Part shown: in pieces, positions 7,818 to 14,300 of the stretch
Numbering within the stretch: the stretch's first letter is position 1
Layout of the letters: the number at the start of each line of letters is the position of its first letter
Assembly (NCBI GenBank): GCA_002361535.1
Contig: DETG01000005.1
Location: 1-16,161 of the forward strand
Length of the DNA: 16,161 nt
Direction: 5' to 3'
Source of the DNA: Prevotella sp. UBA3294
Lineage (GTDB): Bacteria; Bacteroidota; Bacteroidia; Bacteroidales; Bacteroidaceae
The notes under the pieces: model-generated
The model's database searches: none
What the model saw: the letters and a program-made list of their open reading frames with translations, nothing else
Told to the model about the DNA's origin: nothing
Position numbers and translations under genes: made by a program

Positions 7818-7930
7818 CACCCCGACCCTGCCCCTCCCCTTAAAGAGGCGGGGAGCGCCATGCGGCATGAAACCGCCAACACTGCGCAGCCACTCCCCTC
7901 CCATCTAAGGGGAGGGGCAGGGGTGGGGTG
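7818..7930. repeat. GC-rich hairpin repeat, family copy 1
   Basis: The outer arms, 7818-7841 (CACCCCGACCCTGCCCCTCC...) and 7907-7930 (...GGAGGGGCAGGGGTGGGGTG), are inverted repeats with few mismatches. The roughly 65-bp interior, read on the minus strand, resembles the interior of the repeat at 10754-10934 (GGCTG-CGC-GTGTT...CATG...CCGCATGGC). This is an interspersed palindromic element lying between genes; it could fold in RNA and affect transcript ends or stability. Confidence 0.7.
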
Positions 7931-8027
7931 AGTTAGGTTCTTATGTTTCGCAAGTTCTATTTTTCGAAGCAAGAGGTAAGAAGCAGGAAGCAAGAGAAAG
8001 CGAAGCCTGCGAAAGTTCAGTTAGGTT

Positions 8028-9953
8028 TTACACTTCATTGAGCGGTAGCGGAGGTTCCTTTGTCAGGCCCAGCCAGCAGTGGTTGTTCATGGGCAGGATC
8101 TCGTACTGGTTAAGCTGGTCGGTGATGTGGATGGTTTTCACCGCCCCGTGCCTGTAGTTGTCGGGGTTGAAGGAGAGGTGGCAGATGCCCTTGCGCCCCA
8201 TCTGGTCGTCGCGCACCTTATCGATGATCACCTTCAGCAGGTGCATCTGTCTGTTCCCCCCTTTGCGGTTCGCCCTGTCGTCGTTGACCAGCACCAGACC
8301 GTAGTCGGCCCTGTTGCGGAACTCCGCCGATCCCGAAGCGTTGTACAGTGAGGTGATCTCCTCTCCCTTCTGCGGTTTGGAAGGGTGTACCACGATGATG
8401 ACGAGCAGTCCGGTGCGATGTGCGAAGAGCTCGATCTCTGCGAGGATGTCGCCGATCTTCATCGTGTCGCTTTTCGCCCCGTCGGGCAGCTGGATGTAGT
8501 TAAAGGGGTCGAGCAGCAGCTGTCGTATGCCGTAGCGTGCCTGTAGCTGTTCGGCTCTGTGGAGCAGTTTATGGATGGTGCGCCCTGATGTCTCCGTGAT
8601 GAAGAACACATTGTCCTGCAGCCAGTCGAGGATCCGTTCAGCCATGGGTTGCGGTATCGACACCTGTCGGTAGTCGATGCCCTGCTCGGTGGTCACCGTC
8701 TCCTTGCGGAAGCGCCGACCGGCCAGTGTCGTGGCGAGCCGTTCCACATGTCTTTCCGGTGGGAACATCTCAGGGGAATAGAGTGCCGCCTTCCATCCGT
8801 GCTGTACGCAGAGGTTCAGGATGAGGTCGTCGGCGAAGGTTGACTTCCCCGTGTTCGGTTCCCCGACGATGATTACCGACCGTCCTGCCTCGAACTGCAC
8901 ATGATCGTCGAACTCCCCCCACCCCACCTTCTTCCCCGGTGGTACGCCATACTGCCAGATGTCGAGCACGCGCTGCCGGTAGTCGGCGATTGTCTCCACG
9001 CCCGTGATGGGACAAGGCTGCGCATGGTTCATGCACTGCATCACGGCATCCTTTCCGTAGTTCATCAGCATCTCGTTGGCATCCTTGGCGTAGTGTGTCA
9101 CCGTACCGTTGTCGCTGCTGCTGGTGACCTCCCATCTCACGATGCGGCACCGTGCCTCCCCGAAATACTCCGCCAGCCGCTGCCGCATTTTCTCCCCTTC
9201 CTCATCCATGTCACCTGCCAGGTAGATGGTTTTCAACGGATCGAAGTGCGAGTATCGGAACCGGTCGAAGGAGTGCGTGTCGGTCTGTGCTCCGTTCCCT
9301 GCACTGATCACGTTGTCGTAGCCCGTCTCGATGAGTGCCAGAGCGTCCATCATGCCCTCAGTGATGATGACGGAGTCCTGTCCCAGTGCGGCATCGATGT
9401 TCCAGGGGATGATCTCGCAGCCGCTTTCCATGGCGAACTGCTTGTCGGTTGTCTTGTACTGGATATTCACCACGCGGTTTCCCTCGATGAAGGGGAAGGC
9501 GAGGCAGTCGCGCTCCAGCTTCCCGATCATCATACGTGCCGACCTCACGCCGGTGCGCTGTGCCGTCTGCGGCTGGATACCCCTGCGGAACAGGTAGTCG
9601 ATAGCCACGGCACTGAGTGGTGTGAGCTTCGTTGTGTCGGGCAGGCTGTACGACTGTTTCCGCGCTGTCTGTCGTTTGTCGTACTCCCTCACCTTTTCGC
9701 TGATGATGAACCGGAATCCGCATTTGTAGCATTTCCCGAATCCTGTGAGACGGTCGAGTCGCACACAGGGGTCATTGCCGTGTTTCTTGACATCGGCGCA
9801 GTCAGGACAGGTGCATCTCACCACCTGCGGGAGCTCACCTTCGCTGTCGGCCTTCGTCTTGATGTTCAGCTGATCCCAGGGCACGATGTAGTAACCCGTG
9901 GGCGTCTGTTGCCAGTTCTTCACTGACTTATATATGAGTTCGTCTTGCTTCAT
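8028..9953 (-). CDS. primase-helicase (DnaG-type zinc finger, Toprim, DnaB/T7 gp4-like helicase)
   Basis: This 641-residue protein has the layout of phage T7 gp4 and Twinkle. CPDC (49-52) and CYKC (75-78) form an N-terminal zinc ribbon, as in DnaG primases. A Toprim domain follows, with the catalytic glutamate in ITEGMMDA (E199) and acidic cluster GDMDEEG (247-253). The C-terminal half is a RecA-like hexameric helicase: Walker A GEPNTGKST (364-372), Walker B LLLDPF (D482), VVHPSKP (about 522-528) and GSAEFRNRADYGLVL (541-555), the equivalent of the DnaB/gp4 DNA-binding and arginine-finger region. It should unwind DNA at a fork and may lay down primers. All key motifs are present. Its ATG overlaps the end of the upstream gene by 26 bases, so the two are coupled. 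High GC (one 60-base stretch counted at about 58%) sets it apart from mod-res. It most resembles phage or element replication proteins rather than the host replisome. Confidence 0.88.
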   Translation of the reverse strand: MKQDELIYKSVKNWQQTPTGYYIVPWDQLNIKTKADSEGELPQVVRCTCPDCADVKKHGNDPCVRLDRLTGFGKCYKCGFRFIISEKVREYDKRQTARKQSYSLPDTTKLTPLSAVAIDYLFRRGIQPQTAQRTGVRSARMMIGKLERDCLAFPFIEGNRVVNIQYKTTDKQFAMESGCEIIPWNIDAALGQDSVIITEGMMDALALIETGYDNVISAGNGAQTDTHSFDRFRYSHFDPLKTIYLAGDMDEEGEKMRQRLAEYFGEARCRIVRWEVTSSSDNGTVTHYAKDANEMLMNYGKDAVMQCMNHAQPCPITGVETIADYRQRVLDIWQYGVPPGKKVGWGEFDDHVQFEAGRSVIIVGEPNTGKSTFADDLILNLCVQHGWKAALYSPEMFPPERHVERLATTLAGRRFRKETVTTEQGIDYRQVSIPQPMAERILDWLQDNVFFITETSGRTIHKLLHRAEQLQARYGIRQLLLDPFNYIQLPDGAKSDTMKIGDILAEIELFAHRTGLLVIIVVHPSKPQKGEEITSLYNASGSAEFRNRADYGLVLVNDDRANRKGGNRQMHLLKVIIDKVRDDQMGRKGICHLSFNPDNYRHGAVKTIHITDQLNQYEILPMNNHCWLGLTKEPPLPLNEV

Positions 9954-10683
9954 CTTGTATGTACTGCTGTTGTGATTGATTGAGTTGTGTATAGGCAGAG
10001 CGCATCATGAAGTTCTCCGATGGCATGCTCTTGCGACGGTCGTGCTCAGTCTGCCTGTCGAGTTCGTCCAAGGGCACCCAGCGGTCGGACACCACGCTCC
10101 ACCCGCTATAGACATCGGTCTGAGGAGGCGCCCACCACGGTACGGTGTTCCCATGACTGTCGTGCCGCACTCCTTCGAGGTCGATGGTCTCGTAGGCCGA
10201 CGGACCGATCACGCACCGGGTGCCGTTGGGGAGGCTGCCGGCATGACTGTCCTCTTCACTGCCGTCATGAGGGGGCTGGGGGGTGGTGGGTTCCGGGCGG
10301 GTGTCTTTCTGACACACGCCGCCCGGTTTTTCTTTGTTTTCTTTTTCTATTTCTTTTTCTATTTCTTCACCTGCGTTCCTTTTAATACGCGCAGGTGAGT
10401 ATTCAATCATGAATGAATCCCGGAAGCGTTTCCCCTCAATCTCGAACAGGCCAAAATCGCAAATAATATGGTTGATATAGGCCCTCGATTTCCTGGCCTG
10501 GGAAGCAAGTGCCGACAGCTGCGCATTCGTATAAAGACCTTCTAAGTCATCACACTGGGAGAGATACAGCAGGATCATCATATAGGTTCCAAAGCCTGTG
10601 CCCCCTTCTTCTGTAAGGAGATCGGTCAGCTCAGGCCTGGACAACACACTGCGATACAATTTGATAAATCCCTTATTCTTCAT
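9928..10683 (-). CDS. replication-initiator-like protein with putative winged-helix N-terminus
   Basis: This 251-residue protein starts MKNKGFIKLYRSVLSRPEL. The first 100 or so residues (GTYMMILLYLSQC..., then SALASQARKSRAYINHIICDFGLFEIEG) look like the winged-helix N-terminal domain found in phage and element replication organisers, loosely like the Lin1244/Lin1753 (DUF4373) group. A charged low-complexity link follows (EEIEKEIEKENKEK, about residues 108-121), then a Pro/Gly-rich region and a polar tail. It precedes and overlaps the primase-helicase by 26 bases, a common pairing of initiator/loader and helicase. I infer that it brings the helicase to an origin. No catalytic motif is visible. 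The family assignment is tentative; the coding call is firm. Confidence 0.7.
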   Translation of the reverse strand: MKNKGFIKLYRSVLSRPELTDLLTEEGGTGFGTYMMILLYLSQCDDLEGLYTNAQLSALASQARKSRAYINHIICDFGLFEIEGKRFRDSFMIEYSPARIKRNAGEEIEKEIEKENKEKPGGVCQKDTRPEPTTPQPPHDGSEEDSHAGSLPNGTRCVIGPSAYETIDLEGVRHDSHGNTVPWWAPPQTDVYSGWSVVSDRWVPLDELDRQTEHDRRKSMPSENFMMRSAYTQLNQSQQQYIQDEARRTHI

Positions 10684-10753
10684 TGTAAAAAGATTTCAAA
10701 CGTTTTAAAGTTCTGTTGTAGGTGTTCATTTTGTTTTTATCATAAAATTACTG

Positions 10754-10934
10754 ACCCCACCCCTGCCCCTCCCCTACGATGGGAGGGGAGCGGCTGGCGC
10801 TGTGTTAACATGAAGCAGTCCGCATGGCAATCCATTACAATGGGGAGCTGCTGGTGCTGTGTTAACATGAAGCAGTCCGCATGGCAATCCCCTCCCATTG
10901 TAGGGGAGGGGTGAGCGTAGCGAGGGGTGGGGTC
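10754..10934. repeat. GC-rich hairpin repeat, family copy 2, with duplicated 57-bp core
   Basis: Outer arms (ACCCCACCCCTGCCCCTCCC from 10754, and GGGGAGGGGTG... to 10934) are inverted repeats, interrupted on the right by GAGCGTAGC. Inside, a 57-bp unit is present twice in tandem (10785-10841 and 10842-10898); 35 bases (10799-10833 and 10856-10890, starting GCTGTGTTAACATGAAGCAG) are identical. The core is related to that of the copy at 7818-7930 in the opposite orientation. It fills the gap between the M15 peptidase and the replication genes. Confidence 0.75.
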
Positions 10935-10941
10935 CTGTCAC

Positions 10942-11394
10942 TCATTCCTTCATCAGCTGGAGTGCCTGACCTCTGTTCTTTTTCATATCGATGCGGCAGC
11001 TCACATGCACCCACCATGAGCCCCTTCGGGAATGCTCGAGGATCAACTGGTCGTAGGGGATGTGCTCTTTCATCCAGTTGAAAAGGAAACGCGCCATCTG
11101 TTCCTCACTCCCTACCGACAGGGGCCACCACCGCCGGGCAATCTGGATATCAGCGGCTTCACCCAGCAGATGCTGGGAATTACTGACACCACCCACGGCA
11201 CGGTTCAGCGGTTCGCAACGGTAACCGCTGGTGATGAGGATGGGGCGGCAGAGTTGCAGACGGGTAGGTTCCAGACAATTCACGGTGAGGTTCCTGATGC
11301 GCAGGATATGACACTTCAGGGGGATATTGGGGATTCCGAGTCGTTCGGCTGTTCTGGAGTATAGGAATTCCTTAAGCCTGAAATGTGCTGACAT
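10942..11394 (-). CDS. M15-family peptidase (D-Ala-D-Ala carboxypeptidase / endolysin-like)
   Basis: This 150-residue protein starts MSAHFRLKEFLYS and matches the compact Peptidase M15 type (M15_3) that cuts peptides of cell-wall peptidoglycan using zinc. The metal ligands are visible in SQHLLGEAADI (H75, D82) and WVHVS (H130), with E120 in 'LILEHS' a likely general base. The pattern ITSGYRCEPLN around residue 55 is typical. There is no signal peptide or membrane segment, so export would need a holin-like route or lysis, as for phage endolysins. I chose 11394 over an in-frame ATG at 11421 because GGAGG lies 4 bases before it and family members start like this. It has its own promoter (11597-11627) and a leader of almost 200 bases. 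Confidence 0.85.
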   Translation of the reverse strand: MSAHFRLKEFLYSRTAERLGIPNIPLKCHILRIRNLTVNCLEPTRLQLCRPILITSGYRCEPLNRAVGGVSNSQHLLGEAADIQIARRWWPLSVGSEEQMARFLFNWMKEHIPYDQLILEHSRRGSWWVHVSCRIDMKKNRGQALQLMKE

Positions 11395-11478
11395 CGGTTC
11401 CTCCATGTCAATAATATTCATAAAAAACAGTTGATAAATTAGGTTGATTTTGATAGAAAAGAAATGCCTTGGGCGGAC

Positions 11479-11525
11479 GTGGATGAGACACCCACTTTTC
11501 GGGCACCATCATACGACGGTGCCCG
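11479..11525 (-). promoter_or_regulatory. two stem-loops in the leader of the M15 peptidase gene
   Basis: CGGGCACCATC/GACGGTGCCCG (11500-11525) forms an 11-bp stem with one mismatch and a 4-base loop. GTGGATG/CACCCAC (11479-11495) forms a second stem with one G-T pair. Both lie between the promoter and the ATG. No U-run follows, so they are unlikely to be simple terminators; control of mRNA stability or translation is possible. Part of the first stem (11510-11525) matches the HU-like leader. Confidence 0.5.
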
Positions 11526-11596
11526 ATAGTAATAATTGCATTGTTACCTTTTTCATTGTTATAGATCTTTTTTTTGTCATGAATAAAAACACAATG

Positions 11597-11627
11597 CAAA
11601 GGTAGTGAAAAAGCGAGGCGATTGCAA
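11597..11627 (-). promoter_or_regulatory. Bacteroidetes-type promoter for the M15 peptidase gene
   Basis: On the minus strand TTG (11625-11627), then 20 bases, then TACCTTTG (11597-11604). This is the same arrangement and the same -7 box as before the HU-like gene. Transcription should start near 11590, 19 bases or more past the stop of the upstream 125-residue gene, so that gene and the peptidase are separate units. Confidence 0.75.
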
Positions 11628-11645
11628 GGAACGGCCTACAATGTG

Positions 11646-12023
11646 CTATACAATTGTATATAGGAAAAGGCACATGAGGGGCAGGACATTCACTGTCTTG
11701 TACTTGCGCAGCTGGGCATAGAGGGTGGGCATGCTGCACGACAGGTTGGTGTGATCCACGAGATAGATGGCCAGCGTGCGCATGTTGTCATCCACCAGGG
11801 GATGATGGCACAGGAGCCTTCCCAAGTCGATCAACACGTTCATCACCTGGATCCTGCTGAAATCGAATGCGAACCACGACAGATCCAGGGCATCGACATC
11901 GGGAGGACAGCCGATGAGGAAGGGGCGCCAGGAGTTAATAACTTGCCGCAATTCCTGATGGAATGATGGGCGGAACAATGCAGACAGCGATGTGTCTTTC
12001 ACGATTAAATCTCTGTGTTTCAT
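11646..12023 (-). CDS. hypothetical protein, 125 aa
   Basis: I do not recognise this protein, which begins MKHRDLIVKDTSLS. It is predicted mostly helical, with hydrophobic stretches (for example VNVLPLMCLFLYTIV at the extreme C-terminus) but no clear signal peptide, metal site or catalytic motif. It is supported as a gene by its own well-formed promoter at 12221-12251, position as first gene of the minus-strand series, and the absence of competing frames with a better context. It lies inside the 7.4-12.3 kb inverted repeats. No strong Shine-Dalgarno is seen before the ATG (AATATTTATG), which is common in Bacteroidetes. The function cannot be inferred. Confidence 0.6.
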   Translation of the reverse strand: MKHRDLIVKDTSLSALFRPSFHQELRQVINSWRPFLIGCPPDVDALDLSWFAFDFSRIQVMNVLIDLGRLLCHHPLVDDNMRTLAIYLVDHTNLSCSMPTLYAQLRKYKTVNVLPLMCLFLYTIV

Positions 12024-12076
12024 AAATATTAATGTTAGAAAAACAGAGGTGGGGCATCAGGAAAGAAATCAACTTC

Positions 12077-12136
12077 GGGTTCACCACAAACCCTACCAGA
12101 GAAGTCATACCAAAATGCCCACACCTGGAGGGTGTG
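12077..12136 (-). promoter_or_regulatory. two stem-loops in the leader of the 125-aa gene
   Basis: CACACC-TGGAG-GGTGTG (12120-12136) and GGGTT-CACCACA-AACCC (12077-12093) can form stems within the roughly 190-base leader. The arrangement, two stem-loops between a TAnnTTTG promoter and the ATG, is like that of the M15 leader, although the sequences differ. Confidence 0.4.
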
Positions 12137-12220
12137 AGCTGGCAGACAATCTTTCTCTGGTTTCTTTTTTTATATGGTGATTTGAAGTTAAAAGAAAGCT
12201 GTCATTGCTCTTTTATGTTG

Positions 12221-12251
12221 CAAAGTTATGAAATAATGGCCAACCCACAAA
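12221..12251 (-). promoter_or_regulatory. Bacteroidetes-type promoter for the 125-aa gene
   Basis: On the minus strand TTTG (12248-12251), then 19 bases, then TAACTTTG (12221-12228), a full match to the Bacteroidetes consensus. Transcription should start near 12214. The right copy of the inverted repeat lies 34 bases upstream. Confidence 0.75.
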
Positions 12252-12284
12252 ATTATTCGCTGCCTTTTTTGGCTACATTTTTAC

Positions 12285-12346
12285 GTGACAGTCTATAGAC
12301 TGTCTTTTTTAGGGGGACTATTATCCGAAAAGAACATTAGAAATCC
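12285..12346 (-). repeat. right copy of the 60-bp inverted repeat (candidate element end)
   Basis: Read on the minus strand this is GGATTTCTAATGTTCTTTTC..., with CTTTTCGGATAATA and then GACAGTCTATAGACTGTC, a perfect 18-bp palindrome (12287-12304). It pairs with the copy at 7379-7438, in the opposite orientation. The outer side carries the CGGATAAT block and the inner side the palindrome in both copies, as expected for element ends. Confidence 0.6.
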
Positions 12347-12356
12347 TCTCAAGATC

Positions 12357-12414
12357 GTTGGATTTCATCCTACCTTTTCTCGCCATGGCAAGAAAAGGTA
12401 GGATGAAATCCAAC
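12357..12414. repeat. 58-bp near-perfect palindrome
   Basis: The arms are 29 bases each, meeting at GCCATGGC. They pair at 28 of 29 positions; the only mismatch is 12381 against 12390. The arm starts GTTGGATTTCATCCTACC. No T-run follows closely on either strand. It could form a cruciform or a very stable RNA hairpin, act as a bidirectional transcription barrier next to the candidate element end, or be a recombination site. Confidence 0.85.
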
Positions 12415-12436
12415 TATACAGTTTTTATGTCTAAAG

Positions 12437-12568
12437 TAGAGCCTGATTACATTGCAAACAAAGTCTGATTGCGTTGAAAGTAAAGCCTACTTAATGTTTA
12501 CGTAGAGTCTACTTAATGTTTACGTAGAGTCTATTTGCGATGAAAGTAGAGTCTGTTTATCCCACACG
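12437..12568 (+). repeat. 22-bp direct repeats (iteron-like), five units plus a partial
   Basis: Units with an exact 22-base period start at 12437, 12459, 12481, 12503, 12525 and 12547 (degenerate in its second half). The conserved head is TAGAGTCT (variants TAGAGCCT, CAAAGTCT, TAAAGCCT). The units at 12481 and 12503 differ at only 2 of 22 bases (TAGAGTCTACTTAATGTTTA CG form). Units abut with no spacers, so this is not a CRISPR. The layout is like replication iterons or a regulator-binding array. Confidence 0.8.
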
Positions 12569-13037
12569 GAAGTTGCTCTTATTTTCCTATGCTCTGCACC
12601 GATGCGGCATGGCGAAAACTGAAGAAATGGATCAATTTGAACACTATTCTGAAGGCAAAGCTGTAACAGCAGAACTACCAAGAAGGCATACGGTCGTTCA
12701 CACCGCGCATGGTGGCATGTATTTTTGAAGAGTTGGGAAGTAACTTTGTTGGCTTGTTTTTTTCTCATCTACCATATACGTTGCTGCAAGCCATGCTCCT
12801 GATGGGCCTGCGAGGCGCCTTCATTCCGATGCTAGCATACGGTCGGCTGTCGTTATTGAATAAAGAAGTTAAAAGCTAGATGTCCTGTCTCTATTCAAAC
12901 GTTCTAACAGCGCCTTTTGATTTTGACAAAGCATACGGCTTAACTTCTTAGGCCGAAAGGTCGATAACTACTTTGTTGGGTGATAGTGAGGAATGGGGGT
13001 AACTCGTGCCTAAAAAATATTAATTCTTTGTAGATAT
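12569..13037. other. gene-free interval between repeats and GNAT genes
   Basis: I see no convincing gene in these 469 bases. Short frames on both strands (12540-12728 plus; 12520-12768 minus) run into the 22-bp repeats and have no family features. GCATACGG occurs three times (near 12686, 12833 and 12929). The stretch may be a decayed element or a dispersed intergenic repeat. Confidence 0.5.
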
Positions 13038-13069
13038 TTTGTTTATGCCATGGGATTTGATTAATTTTG
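13038..13069 (+). promoter_or_regulatory. Bacteroidetes-type promoter for the GNAT gene pair
   Basis: TTTG (13038-13041), then 20 bases, then TAATTTTG (13062-13069), a full match to the consensus on the plus strand. The start of transcription would be near 13076, 50 bases before the ATG at 13126. It would drive both GNAT-like genes and perhaps parE. Confidence 0.75.
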
Positions 13070-13125
13070 CAAGATATACATGACAATGAGATCATTGCAC
13101 TGATATTGATTAAAACCAGAAAACC

Positions 13126-14274
13126 ATGGCAGCAGTACAAATCAAGAGGGTGGAGACGAAGGCTGAACTGAAGACTTTCGTGGATTTCCATTACGATCTT
13201 TACGAGGGGAATGAATACGACGTTCCCAACCTATTCAGTGATGAGATGTTCACGTTGGGTAAAGACAAGAATGCCGCGTTTGATTTCAGCGAGGCAGAAT
13301 ATTTCCTCGCCTACAAAGACGGAAAATTGGCAGGCAGGGTGGCCGCCATCATCAATCATAAGGCCAACGAACGGTGGCAGCGCAAGAGTGTGCGTTTCGG
13401 ATGGATTGACTTCATTGATGACATCGAGGTGAGTGCTGCCCTCTTCGAGGCTGTTGAACGCTATGGTCGTGAGAAGGGCATGACCGAAATAATCGGTCCG
13501 TTGGGATTCACCGACTTCGATCCCGAGGGTATGCTCATAGCAGGCTTCGACCAACTTGGCACCATGGCCACCATCTATAACTACCCCTACTACCCGCAGC
13601 ACATGGAGAAGCTGGGCGGCTGGGAGAAAGACAACGACTATGTGGAGTTTAAGATCTTCATCCCGGAGAAAATTCCCGAGAAGTTTGCCAAGATTGCGCA
13701 GATGGTGGAGAAACGCTATAACCTCCATACACGGAGCCTGACGTTGAAGGAGATCTACAAGGAGGACTATGGATTGAAGGTGTTCCATCTGATCAATGCC
13801 ACCTTCAAGGATCTCTATGGCTTCTCTGAACTCTCAGACCGTCAGATTCAGCAGTATCTCAATATGTATCTGCGCTGGGCTGACCTGAACTTAATTGTGG
13901 TGATAGAAGACTGGAACACGCCCGAGCATAAGTTGGTGGGGGTGGGTATCACGTTGCCTTCGCTCTCAAGGGCGATGCAGAAATGCCGCAGAGGAAGGCT
14001 GCTTCCTTTCGGCTGGTGGCATCTGATCCGATCCCTGAAGTTCCACAAGACGAAATATGTGGATTTGGAAATGGTGGGTATCCTACCCGAATATCGCATG
14101 AAAGGGGCTAACGCCCTGCTCTTCGCCCACCTGATTCCCTGGTATCAGAAATATGGCTTCGACTGGGGAGAGAGTCAGGTAGAGATGGAATCGAACGAGA
14201 AAGTGCAGAGTCAATGGCAGTATCTGGAAACGGAACAGCACAAACGCCGCCGCTGTTATATCAAGAAAATCTAA
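13126..14274 (+). CDS. GNAT-like acyltransferase, first tandem copy
   Basis: This 382-residue protein begins MAAVQIKRVETKAELK. Its pattern, 'EAEYFLAYKDGKLAGRVAAIINHKANE' near residues 62-90 and 'VGILPEYRMKGANALLF' near 315, fits a protein with GNAT-type folds; the second motif resembles the acetyl-CoA binding loop (R/Q-x-x-G-x-G/A). It is longer than single-domain GNAT proteins and may hold two GNAT halves. The substrate is unknown. No signal peptide or membrane segment is seen, so it is cytoplasmic. Residues throughout match the downstream gene (roughly half identical by eye), so the two arose by tandem duplication. It follows a good promoter, and parE lies downstream. The family is frequently annotated only as 'N-acetyltransferase' in Bacteroidetes. 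Confidence 0.8.
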   Translation: MAAVQIKRVETKAELKTFVDFHYDLYEGNEYDVPNLFSDEMFTLGKDKNAAFDFSEAEYFLAYKDGKLAGRVAAIINHKANERWQRKSVRFGWIDFIDDIEVSAALFEAVERYGREKGMTEIIGPLGFTDFDPEGMLIAGFDQLGTMATIYNYPYYPQHMEKLGGWEKDNDYVEFKIFIPEKIPEKFAKIAQMVEKRYNLHTRSLTLKEIYKEDYGLKVFHLINATFKDLYGFSELSDRQIQQYLNMYLRWADLNLIVVIEDWNTPEHKLVGVGITLPSLSRAMQKCRRGRLLPFGWWHLIRSLKFHKTKYVDLEMVGILPEYRMKGANALLFAHLIPWYQKYGFDWGESQVEMESNEKVQSQWQYLETEQHKRRRCYIKKI

Positions 14275-14300
14275 CTGAAGAAGGAGTTTGAAACCTCTAC

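Noticed and set aside
8901..9926. 341-codon open frame on the plus strand opposite the primase-helicase
   Set aside because: It is antisense to a gene with full catalytic motifs in high-GC DNA, where such mirror frames are common; the protein shows no recognisable motif and is His/Val-rich in a way typical of shadows.
11408..11599. 63-codon minus-strand frame before the M15 peptidase
   Set aside because: Its ATG overlaps the -7 box region, so it would lie at or before the transcript start; no ribosome site or family features. This segment is better read as a structured leader.
12357..12414. Simple rho-independent terminator
   Set aside because: No T-run follows the stem on either strand and no gene ends nearby; the arms are much longer than normal terminators.
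12437..12568. Possible CRISPR array
   Set aside because: Repeats abut at a 22-base period without unique spacers, the units diverge, and no cas gene is near.
12686..12704. Third copy of the CATACGG leader motif in the gene-free interval
   Set aside because: Only the CATACGG core agrees; the rest needs gaps to align, which can be chance.
12520..12768. Overlapping small frames on both strands next to the 22-bp repeats
   Set aside because: They run into the repeats, show no domain, and neither has a promoter or ribosome site; reported only as gene-free DNA.
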